Source: Candidatus Peribacteria bacterium
GTDB taxonomy: Bacteria; Patescibacteriota; Gracilibacteria; Peribacterales; Peribacteraceae
Reading direction: 5' to 3'
Length of the DNA stretch: 64,000 bases
NCBI GenBank assembly: GCA_023245935.1
Contig: JAHFJM010000002.1
Span: 135,085 to 199,084 of the forward strand
Of this stretch, positions 23,827 to 32,428 are shown piece after piece. Within the stretch, counting starts at the first letter, position 1, and the number at the start of each line of letters is the position of its first letter. Made by a program: the position numbers and the translations under genes. Under the pieces are notes generated by a model that did no database searches, was not told the origin of the DNA, and saw only the letters and a list, made by a program, of their open reading frames with translations.

Positions 23827-23854
23827 GCCGCCAGATCATCCTTGATCTGGCGGC
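23827..23854 (-). terminator. strong intrinsic terminator
   Basis: A perfect 12-bp stem GCCGCCAGATCA/TGATCTGGCGGC with a 4-base loop; on the minus strand it is followed by TTTTGTGTGT. It ends the transcript of the gene at 23876-24934. Confidence 0.9.
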
Positions 23855-23875
23855 ACTTTTCACACGTGGTTGGCA

Positions 23876-24934
23876 TTACTGCCCGGGATTGTCATCAGGG
23901 TCTTCCAGTGTAGGAAGATTGTCGAAACCTCGACGCTCTGTGAGACGCTTCGTCCTCTTGCCGCTGTTAATATGACCCTTGAGAAAGTCATACAACACCC
24001 GATCGGTCTTCGATCCCGCCGAAGACAATTGGATGACCGTCGGATCGAAGATCGGGAAACCCGCAAACTTCCGACGGAGCGGAGCCTCGATGAGGAGGCG
24101 ATTCTCCCGCCAGAATTCGTTACAATTTGCAAGCAAGCAAGCAAGCGTCATCTGAAATGTCGACCGCAGTTGAGGAGCTTTCTCCTTGAAAGCGATCGTT
24201 TTTAGTCCCCAACATTCCTCGATGAGCTCATAGTACGTCTTCACGTTCGCTCTGAGGATGTTTTTCCCGACCAAGTCGTAGATGGTTTGCACCCTCTTGC
24301 CAAGATCGGATCCTGACGCTGACGCACCAGAAATTCCAGTCTGGAACGAATGGAGCATGGTAATGACCTTCCCCAGACCAAAGCCGGTAATCAGGTGATT
24401 CCGACCCAGAGCCTGGTTCCAGGAAATTCTTCCTCGAAGGACGAATCCGGAATCGTCATTCATGCTGTGCAACATCCTCACCGCTTCGAAGTCTTCCTTC
24501 GAATTGCGGAAGATGATATTGCCTGAGACACGGGTGCGATCGGCATTCAGAATCTTGAATAACCGACGTTCCCATGACTTTTCGGTGCCAAAATGCACCT
24601 CAGCACCAAGATGAGGAATACCACCTCTTGAAGCGAATATCTTTGCAGCGGAAATCCGCTGCAACCCGTCGATAACGAAGACGGGATCGAGAAGTGTATA
24701 CACACCTTCCCGGTAAGATTTTCGCACTCCACGCATCCCGAGTTCAACGTCGGGGACAGCGCTGCCCGATTCAAACCCGCTCATGATCTTATTGAGCGCA
24801 GACACCGAGCGGATCTCCCGCTGATAGTCATCCATCTGGATTGCGTCCAGGGTGGCGGGATCAAGAGATCCCCTAAGGACTACCTTTCCTTCGTGCTCAT
24901 CGAGAGCACCATTCCAAATTCTGACGTTTGACAT
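23876..24934 (-). CDS. DGQHR/ParB-like domain protein, 352 aa
   Basis: A soluble protein. The N-terminal half has FVIDGLQRISAAKIF (residues 86-100) and, after a strand-rich stretch, KILNADRTRVSGNI (about 126-139). This is the order of motifs in DGQHR/DndB-like and ParB-fold proteins, where the DG-QR loop binds nucleotide or a DNA-linked substrate. Here the usual Gln is Leu (DGLQR). The C-terminal half is helical and unassigned. A Shine-Dalgarno AGGGAG lies eight bases before the ATG. It follows the giant gene on the same strand and ends in a strong terminator, so the two probably form one unit. Confidence 0.72.
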   Translation of the reverse strand: MSNVRIWNGALDEHEGKVVLRGSLDPATLDAIQMDDYQREIRSVSALNKIMSGFESGSAVPDVELGMRGVRKSYREGVYTLLDPVFVIDGLQRISAAKIFASRGGIPHLGAEVHFGTEKSWERRLFKILNADRTRVSGNIIFRNSKEDFEAVRMLHSMNDDSGFVLRGRISWNQALGRNHLITGFGLGKVITMLHSFQTGISGASASGSDLGKRVQTIYDLVGKNILRANVKTYYELIEECWGLKTIAFKEKAPQLRSTFQMTLACLLANCNEFWRENRLLIEAPLRRKFAGFPIFDPTVIQLSSAGSKTDRVLYDFLKGHINSGKRTKRLTERRGFDNLPTLEDPDDNPGQ

Positions 24935-25080
24935 GACATTTCTCCCTGGTTTGGCTCTGAGACTCTTAAAGAGCTAGATTTGCCAACCGTTGGTGAAAAG
25001 GAACGCATGTACCCACCATGGGCACATGTACTAACATTTTGATCTATATTTGCATTTTAGTCAAATAGTGACGAGGTACT
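24935..25080 (-). promoter_or_regulatory. structured leader between the giant gene and the DGQHR-like gene
   Basis: The gap contains a possible TTGACT-17-CAAAAT promoter. Three hairpins follow in transcript order: CATGTGCCCA/TGGGTACATG near 25022-25004, the perfect palindrome CCAACGGTTGG near 24990, and AGCTCTTTAAGAG/CTCAGAGC near 24975-24955. A Shine-Dalgarno sequence follows. It resembles the leader of the gene at 8078 in style, not in sequence. Confidence 0.5.
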
Positions 25081-28000
25081 TTATTCAAAGTCTTTCACCT
25101 GTGACAATGCCTTCTCCAATTCTGCAATGAATTCGTCATCTCCGCATGGATTGCCGTCGATCTCTGCGGAACAATCTCCAACACATGCCTCAATGAATTT
25201 GCTGTTTTGCATGAAGGATTCTTTCTCTGCTTTCTTCTCAACTTTTTCCACCCATTCCGCAGAAGTACTCTTCAGTTGCTGCAGTAATCCTTGCCTCTCT
25301 TGATAATGCCTTCTGTACTCCTTACAGTGTGCAATGCACTCAGCAGGGTCACGACTGAGAGGAGCTTTTGCGATGGCATCCTGCAATTTTTCTGACGATA
25401 TCGATGCCTTCTTGCCACCGAGAATTTTTTTGAGAGTGACAAGAATGTCACCGGCAGAAGCACGATTCTGATCCAGACCGCGCATGCAGATCATAATTTG
25501 TTTTCGAAGGTATGTGCACCGCTTGAGGGCTTGCTCGGAAGTACTTGGAGTTGCAGAAGGTTCTTCCTCCTCTTGTTTCTGGGCAGCTTCCGGCTTTTGC
25601 TCCTGCAACGGAACCGACTGCTGAACTTCAAGCTCAACGAATGCTTCAGTCTCTGCTTCATCCTCATTTGCACTCTCATCGTTACCTTCATCATCTTCAT
25701 CCTCCTCATATGATTCAACACCCGATATCGCACGTTGGTTGTTCTCAGCGACCTCCCTTCCTTCAAGGACCTCATCCAATTCCAATTTCTCGGATTCAAC
25801 CATGTCCCTTTCTTCTTCCAACTCCTGACGTTCTGAATCGAGAAAAGCTTTCTCATCTTCAAGTTGTTGTTTGTCGACACTCAGTGCTTCCCGCTCTGCC
25901 TGCAATGCTTCTTTTTCTTTCAGAAGTTTCGCAGATTGCGCTGCAAGAAAACGGTTGTAGTCGTCCAAACTTTTCTGCTTGGCTGCAAGTTCCTCTTCTA
26001 GCGCACGCAATCGATCTCTCTCTTGCTGCAGCGCTGTGTTCTGATCAGCAGTCTTGTTATCACCCTCGGCAACATCGACACTGACTTCTCTAACCAACTC
26101 AGGAACGACAGGCACTGTGCGTTCATGAACAAAGACAACATCTTGAACAACCGCAGCGGGAACAACAGGCTCAGGAACATCGACAACACTTTCGACTACA
26201 GGCACTGCGGGCACCTCGACGTTCACAGAAAGAACACCCTTCCTTCTTGCAAGATAATCTGGCTGAGATGGAATGTTGCCGGCACTCCAATCATCTCTGA
26301 GTGTATCTTCGATCGACCGTACAATGCTTTCACGATTGACGGCAGTCGTCCTGTAGACGTTGTTAAAGACGCTTACAACCAACCAGCGGAGTGAGTCTCT
26401 TGCCTTGTCACGATGAAAGAGTGATTCCAACTCACGGTATTCCATAGAGAGCGACGCTTCATTCACTTCCGCCTTGCGTTCAAATTTCAATTGCCATTCT
26501 GAATGCAACTCCTTTGAACGCTCACAGAATTCTTGCAGACCCATCGGGGTATCACTCGTGAACATCTCCTTCACCAAAGTCGTGAACACGTAATGGTCTT
26601 CGCCAGACAGAGCCTGACCACGTCTGCTGCTGATCGTCGTAATGAGCCAGCCCACAGGATTTTCCTTCATGCGTGCATCCTTCATGGAGTCTTTGATCAT
26701 TCCATGATCCCAACGCTGACTCTGTGTCGCAGCCTGCTCTCTCGGAGAAGGAACCGGCAACTTTTTCTCCGGAGAAGAAACCTCCGGAGTTGCTACGCGT
26801 GGCTGCATCGCAGGATCCTGGATCATCCCTGAACGGGCGATCAGTTCTTTTGTGTCGTTTTTCGACCATTTCATCCTCATTTCATGTTGGAATCTCCATG
26901 TGCCGAGTTTCGCATGAATGATGGAAAGTACCGCTTCGTTTTCCAGAACAGCCGCAGGACTCTGTCGACACTGCAGAATGAGTGTCCTTAGATACTCTGT
27001 CTGCTTCCGCGCTTGCTCTTCGGGACTGTCACTTACCTTCTTCGAAACAGGAACTCCGGGTTCCCCCGTCAGTACCGGCGCAGGAACCTTGATGCGCTCG
27101 AGCGCCGCCTGCAAGACCTGCTCCCGTTCATGAACGTTGAGTCCGGAGCAGGATTCCGCCTCTTCCAGCTGCGTGAGTACTTTTTGACGAACAGGACGTG
27201 CCTTGATCCTTCCTAGATACACATCGATATCATCTGCCTTCAGACGTTTGAGAAGTTGCAATGCCATAGCGATGTGCTCTTCGGCGATGGAACCCTTTTC
27301 ACGATGAATGAGTACTTTCCTGATGGAAGCTTCATCGAGGAGAGAAGACTGTGACTGTGACTGTGACTTTTTTTGGATGAGATGAAGGAGATCGAAATCT
27401 GTTGCCTGCCCCTGCCACTCGGCAATATCGAGCTCAAGTAAGTCGATCACCGTGCTTCGGTCACTCCCTTGGAGCGTGAGGTCCGTTGCCGCCTCTGCAT
27501 TCCTGACCGCATTTTCGAAGACCGCAACTATCGATGAGCGATCGAGCTGTGTGAGTCTCGACATTCCCTGCATGATTGAGTCTTTCATTCGAAGAAAGAA
27601 AGAATGAAGCGCGGATGCCGCAGATACCGCTTCAGGCGTGCTGCGTTTTGGGAGGAGCTCGACGATGACGGAACAGAGATTGCTGATTGCGGAGGAGATG
27701 AGATGTCCGAGGAATTCGGCTTCCTTCTTTTCTTTCGCACCGAAAAGTGAGCGAAGGAGTGATTGAACGTCCTCGGCAGGTTCTGCGACCAATGTTGAAG
27801 GTTCTGCCTCTCTGTTTTTTAGGGTCGCACCGGAACGTTTCTCCAACTCACCTCGAATCCACTCACCGATTCTCATGCGTTCCGCTGTGATGTCCTGCTT
27901 CAATCCCGACTCCTGCCCTTGCCTGCGAAGAGCACCGGTGATCAACTGTGCAATTTTATTGCAAAGCTTTGTCACTTCTTCCGGTTGCCGGAGCTTCAGC

Positions 28001-31000
28001 ACATCATCAACGGCACCGAGTGCAATGCCTTCGATCGCTGTTTGAGCTTTGCGTATGCGCACTTCCTTGGCAGAATATTTTCTCACCAATTGATCGAATA
28101 AGGGAGAGATGGCATTGATAGAATGTTGAACCTGAGCAGTGATTTCTTCCCTTGTCAGAGGTTCACTGATCGTCTCCGGCGCAGTCGTTGGCACAATGCT
28201 TGGAACGGAAACAGCTTCCGAACCGGACGACTCTTTCGCAGCATCATCCGTCAGCACGGGAAGATTCTTCACATCGAGATCGGAAACGAGATTGATGAGC
28301 TCGAATGGATCGTCCATGGCATCGATTTCGGCAATCGCACCCTGCATCACGATATTCAGAAAGAGTTCCTGTTCGACAGCTGAAAGCCCGGAGAGCGGAA
28401 GATTGAGAAGACCTCTCACACGGGATACCTGATTCTTGATACGTGCGAAGTCGGGAATACCATGCGCGCATATTCCTTTCATTGCCGAACGGATGGCAGC
28501 ATGGAGCAAGACCGTTGCTCTTGCGATACGAGCATTCAAAGCATTTTCATCATTCGTTACACAACGAAATCCGAATGTTCGTACACAAGAATCGAAACAA
28601 GCAATCACCGCCTCGGTGAGTACGCGCTCCATCGTCTCCGGCGTACGCTCTTCGGGCTCAAGAAGAATATGCAGTGAATCCTTCAGAGGATTTTCTGCAA
28701 GCGGATGATCCACAGACTCCTCTTCGGGTTCGGGAGAAGGCACACTATGACTTTTGGCATCCTGCACAATCGACGGTGTTGGCGTTGCTGCAGTCTCCTT
28801 GCTCTTGAGAAGAGCCTGTTCCATTTTGCCAAGTTCTTTATTGATCTCCCTTGCTAGAAGTTCGCGCAACTCATCGGCTCTGCCGATTAGCGCCGTTGCG
28901 GAAACCGAAGAACCCAGTCCGCCGAGGAGTCTCCGGTACGCATCCATCGTCCTCACGGATCCCTCCGCCGTCATCTTGACGATCACGCCAGAAGCAACGT
29001 CGCGAAATTTTCTCATCACCGGTTCCAGATGCAATTCCTTCTCATAGTTCGTCAGTCTCGGCTTTAGTTCAATATCACCACTCATAAACGATGTGAAAAT
29101 CCGATCGATCATTCTCTGTAATTCTTTGCGAGTCAGGAGAGAATTGTTTTCAAGAGCAGCATCCAGATTCTCCGGAACCGGATGGCTGAGCATCTTATTC
29201 GCATCCCAGAGCGCAGTATCGAGATAGAAATCGAACGGTGGCTCTGCACCAGCGAACAGAATTGGTTCGGCAACATTCGTGGAGTCACTATCGTGACCCG
29301 TATCGGTATATACGACATTTCGGAGAGGATGCATGGCAGCCTGCAAAGATCGAGACTGAAGAACCGTGTTCCTCGATGTCTGCACTGACGAAGTCTCCGG
29401 ACTGTCGGTATTCACGATTCCAATGTCGGATGACGGATGCTCCAAATCTGTAAAATAAGAATGCAGCATCCCCAGATTCTCTTGGCTGAACTTCTGTAAC
29501 GTCGCTCTCGCCGCTTTTGCACCCTGCGGAACAATCTTTGCCAACGTATCGATCAGCAGGTTCTGAAGATTGATCGTGCACTGTGCAACGTACTCCGCTG
29601 TTGCTCGGTCAAGAGCCCCCGGCAAACTCGACAGAAAGGATTTGAAAAAAAGATCCACCTGAACGATCAGGTGATCGAATTCAGTAACCAGCCTGTGAAA
29701 TTTCTTCTGCTGTGCTGCATTGACTATCGAAGGAAACGGCATAATACACATTGCATCAGTGACTTCTTTCATACCGCGACGGACGATGTCGTCTAACTCA
29801 TCCTTCTGAATGACCGGAATCCCGATTTTCTTCCAGAGAATAGGAAGAACCGGACTGAGAAATTCAGTCACAACGGTTCTGACAAGACTCATTGCGCCTT
29901 TGGGATCCATTTCACCCACCACGGGTCTGATCTGTTCCCATGCACCGGGCTTCGATACGCGCCCCGTAATTTTCCTTTCATTCTCCATCATTCCATTCGA
30001 ATGAAGAAGTGAGCGCAGTTGGAGACAGAACTCGATGAATGGTTGCAGCAGGTGTTTGTTTCCTGCATGCAGAGACTCCGGGAGAGCGGGTAACAACGAC
30101 CCGAAGAGAGTCTTGCTGAGCGATGCAATGACCTCCTTACCATCTCTTATTCCTACTCTTATCCCTACCCCCCTGCCATAGTCAGAACTCTGCATCTCTC
30201 TTTCAAGATCCCTGAACGCTGTCTTGCATAACTCAATAATCTCCTCTCTGGAAATCGAAGGACCTTCCGCAATTGCTTCGGGGGAAGCAACCGGTACATT
30301 CGGTGGAGCTTCGGTATCGTCGAGGATACCTCCTTCACCACTCAATGATCGATTTTCCAAAGCTGCGAAAAGAGAATGTATGGCAGATATATTCCGATCG
30401 CTTAATTTCAAGGTTTTTGCTCTAGCCAGAGGCGCATTGAGGCGGGAAACCTTCTGCAAACCGTCAATCTGCATCAATCTCGCATTGAGAATGATCTTTG
30501 CCATGTATTCGGCAGTGGACTCATCGATTGTCTTCGGAAGAGCAAATATCAACGAATCCAAAAAAGAGTTGATGCTCGTTACAAATTCTTTAAATTTCAA
30601 AGCATCCTTGACCCGACGGCTCTCCCCGATTTCCGACCGCAAGTCCACCGTGAAAAGACCATCCATATCGGCTAGATCTAGTGACATTGTGTCTGCAAAT
30701 TTTTTCGTTGGAATGGTCGGAATCTCCATCTCTTCCCAAAGCATTTCAAGCACAGTCCCGAGAACATTGGAGAAAGTTTGTGCCCCCAACGCCACAATGG
30801 CATCACCGTTTTTCTCCCATGAGAAGGGCTTGGATACGGAACCCGTTATTCTCAATTCAGAACCCAGAAGCGAATACATCTTCAGTCGCGATCGTGTCTG
30901 CAGACAAAATTTTACAAAGGGCTGCAGCAGATGCTTATTCCCGGCATGCAATACATCCGGAAGCGACGACAGGACAGATCCAAAGAGAGTCTCTCGCATC

Positions 31001-32166
31001 AACTTAACCATCGCTGATCCGGCTCCAATGTCTCTCGTAGCAGATCGCACTTTTTTTTCGATCTCCTGAAACGCTGTTTCGCAGAGAGCAATGATCGCTA
31101 TCCTGGAAATCGAAGGACCTTCCGCAATTGCTTCGGGGGAAGCAATCGGTACTTTTGGTGGAGCTTCCCCTGTACTGAGAGACTCAGGCTGCACAGGCGG
31201 GGATACCGGTTTCACCTCTATGCGCTCCCTGAATTCAATATCTGCCGTTGTCGGATGCTGCAGAGCCTGCTCGTATACATTTGCCCGATGCTGAAAATTA
31301 TCCTGTAAAAATATCAGTCCCTTCTCGCTTCCGGTAAAAGACATCGATTGATATGCTTCACTGTATTTCCTGTCTTCCTCCTTTGCCCGTGCCAAGTACC
31401 ATTCAACGATTTTTCGATCAACAAAGAGTGGCTGAATTTCCTGCAAAAGTCTTTGATACAATCTATAAACAAACGTTGCCTCATCGTATTTTTCGTTCTC
31501 TTTCGGATTTCTTCGACAGAATATTTCAAATGCCGTATTGTAATCCAAACCCACAGTATGAGTGCGATAAAAATCCTGCAATTCTTTGGCGACAGCATCG
31601 CGATCGATCCAAACCGGGAAACGTTTTCCGAGCAATGCCGCAATATTCGTCATGGCTTCCCCAAAGACATACAATTTCAAATTCTTCTTTCTTTGAAATG
31701 CAGTTTTGATCACTGCAAACGAAGTATCGAAATGCTTTGCCGCTGTCTCGAGTAATGAAGGCAAAACATGGGAAACTTGATCATACGAATCAATGACGGG
31801 AGGCAGGTCAGAACAAAGAGACTCGAGAGAAGATTCGACCGATGAAAACATTCCTTGAATTTCAGGAAGGGTCGATCCGGTTTCCTCCCGCAAGCACTGC
31901 TGCGCATACTGAAACTCACGAACGATACATTCCTGCAGATCCTTTGCAGTCAGAGGCTGCGTGATGGCATTCAATTCATCACGAACAGAATGACGGAGAT
32001 CGCCCGGAGCGCCGATTTCAGCAGGAGAAGCCTGATTCTCTTTCCTCGATACGCTTAGCTCTCCCGTTTGAAGGTCGAAATTGATACTGTTTCCGGAAAC
32101 AGGCACTCCATTGATCAGAATGTTAGATCTTGAAGCCGATTCTTGATTTGGCGAAGGAGAGGGCAT
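25081..32166 (-). CDS. giant helical cytoplasmic protein, 2361 aa
   Basis: No family recognised and no signal peptide or membrane segment. Residues about 1-330 are helical and unique. Residues about 335-620 and 620-930 are two copies of a ~290-residue module, each opening with PEAIAEGPSIS and containing LLQPF..FCLQ..S, ITG.VSKP..WE and a final DGLQ/DTLA-L..L helix. The middle is helical with scattered Pro/Ser/Glu linkers. A shorter module recurs near 1712 (EEQARKQTEYLRTLILQC) and 2207 (SEQALKRCTYLRKQIMIC). Residues about 1980-2040 are Val/Pro-rich, 2044-2142 form a long coiled coil, and 2150-2180 are very acidic (EEDEDDEGNDE). It looks like a scaffold or filament-forming protein. The ATG follows a TTCGCT-17-TATAAA promoter and sits beside an ACCTTT/AAAGGT hairpin. 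Confidence 0.85.
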   Translation of the reverse strand: MPSPSPNQESASRSNILINGVPVSGNSINFDLQTGELSVSRKENQASPAEIGAPGDLRHSVRDELNAITQPLTAKDLQECIVREFQYAQQCLREETGSTLPEIQGMFSSVESSLESLCSDLPPVIDSYDQVSHVLPSLLETAAKHFDTSFAVIKTAFQRKKNLKLYVFGEAMTNIAALLGKRFPVWIDRDAVAKELQDFYRTHTVGLDYNTAFEIFCRRNPKENEKYDEATFVYRLYQRLLQEIQPLFVDRKIVEWYLARAKEEDRKYSEAYQSMSFTGSEKGLIFLQDNFQHRANVYEQALQHPTTADIEFRERIEVKPVSPPVQPESLSTGEAPPKVPIASPEAIAEGPSISRIAIIALCETAFQEIEKKVRSATRDIGAGSAMVKLMRETLFGSVLSSLPDVLHAGNKHLLQPFVKFCLQTRSRLKMYSLLGSELRITGSVSKPFSWEKNGDAIVALGAQTFSNVLGTVLEMLWEEMEIPTIPTKKFADTMSLDLADMDGLFTVDLRSEIGESRRVKDALKFKEFVTSINSFLDSLIFALPKTIDESTAEYMAKIILNARLMQIDGLQKVSRLNAPLARAKTLKLSDRNISAIHSLFAALENRSLSGEGGILDDTEAPPNVPVASPEAIAEGPSISREEIIELCKTAFRDLEREMQSSDYGRGVGIRVGIRDGKEVIASLSKTLFGSLLPALPESLHAGNKHLLQPFIEFCLQLRSLLHSNGMMENERKITGRVSKPGAWEQIRPVVGEMDPKGAMSLVRTVVTEFLSPVLPILWKKIGIPVIQKDELDDIVRRGMKEVTDAMCIMPFPSIVNAAQQKKFHRLVTEFDHLIVQVDLFFKSFLSSLPGALDRATAEYVAQCTINLQNLLIDTLAKIVPQGAKAARATLQKFSQENLGMLHSYFTDLEHPSSDIGIVNTDSPETSSVQTSRNTVLQSRSLQAAMHPLRNVVYTDTGHDSDSTNVAEPILFAGAEPPFDFYLDTALWDANKMLSHPVPENLDAALENNSLLTRKELQRMIDRIFTSFMSGDIELKPRLTNYEKELHLEPVMRKFRDVASGVIVKMTAEGSVRTMDAYRRLLGGLGSSVSATALIGRADELRELLAREINKELGKMEQALLKSKETAATPTPSIVQDAKSHSVPSPEPEEESVDHPLAENPLKDSLHILLEPEERTPETMERVLTEAVIACFDSCVRTFGFRCVTNDENALNARIARATVLLHAAIRSAMKGICAHGIPDFARIKNQVSRVRGLLNLPLSGLSAVEQELFLNIVMQGAIAEIDAMDDPFELINLVSDLDVKNLPVLTDDAAKESSGSEAVSVPSIVPTTAPETISEPLTREEITAQVQHSINAISPLFDQLVRKYSAKEVRIRKAQTAIEGIALGAVDDVLKLRQPEEVTKLCNKIAQLITGALRRQGQESGLKQDITAERMRIGEWIRGELEKRSGATLKNREAEPSTLVAEPAEDVQSLLRSLFGAKEKKEAEFLGHLISSAISNLCSVIVELLPKRSTPEAVSAASALHSFFLRMKDSIMQGMSRLTQLDRSSIVAVFENAVRNAEAATDLTLQGSDRSTVIDLLELDIAEWQGQATDFDLLHLIQKKSQSQSQSSLLDEASIRKVLIHREKGSIAEEHIAMALQLLKRLKADDIDVYLGRIKARPVRQKVLTQLEEAESCSGLNVHEREQVLQAALERIKVPAPVLTGEPGVPVSKKVSDSPEEQARKQTEYLRTLILQCRQSPAAVLENEAVLSIIHAKLGTWRFQHEMRMKWSKNDTKELIARSGMIQDPAMQPRVATPEVSSPEKKLPVPSPREQAATQSQRWDHGMIKDSMKDARMKENPVGWLITTISSRRGQALSGEDHYVFTTLVKEMFTSDTPMGLQEFCERSKELHSEWQLKFERKAEVNEASLSMEYRELESLFHRDKARDSLRWLVVSVFNNVYRTTAVNRESIVRSIEDTLRDDWSAGNIPSQPDYLARRKGVLSVNVEVPAVPVVESVVDVPEPVVPAAVVQDVVFVHERTVPVVPELVREVSVDVAEGDNKTADQNTALQQERDRLRALEEELAAKQKSLDDYNRFLAAQSAKLLKEKEALQAEREALSVDKQQLEDEKAFLDSERQELEEERDMVESEKLELDEVLEGREVAENNQRAISGVESYEEDEDDEGNDESANEDEAETEAFVELEVQQSVPLQEQKPEAAQKQEEEEPSATPSTSEQALKRCTYLRKQIMICMRGLDQNRASAGDILVTLKKILGGKKASISSEKLQDAIAKAPLSRDPAECIAHCKEYRRHYQERQGLLQQLKSTSAEWVEKVEKKAEKESFMQNSKFIEACVGDCSAEIDGNPCGDDEFIAELEKALSQVKDFE

Positions 32167-32229
32167 ACCTTTACAAAAAAGGTTTATATTTTAATTAATA
32201 CTTTGAGCGAATGCAAGCGATAAATCATG

Positions 32230-32349
32230 CGTTCGAGACCCTTCGAGAACCTCAGGGCAAGCTCAACTCGCTGACGCTCGTGCTCCTCAGCACGACAACG
32301 TACAAGACCTGTCACGGTGAGGAGCACCTCAGTGCGTCTCGAACCGTGA
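32230..32349. repeat. composite palindromic repeat upstream of uvrA
   Basis: GTTCGAGAC and GTCTCGAAC form the outer arms. Inner arms GTGCTCCTCA (32280-32289) and TGAGGAGCAC (32318-32327) also pair. The left part contains CCCTTCGAGAACCTCAGGGC plus AAGC, a relative of the repeats inserted in tal and aroA. It fills most of the giant gene/uvrA gap; no gene is seen here. Confidence 0.6.
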
Positions 32350-32428
32350 CCCCACTCTGGACAAACCTCTCCCCATCCTGTACCGTCCTTCGTCTATGGT
32401 TCACTACTAAACCATACGATTTTTTCCT

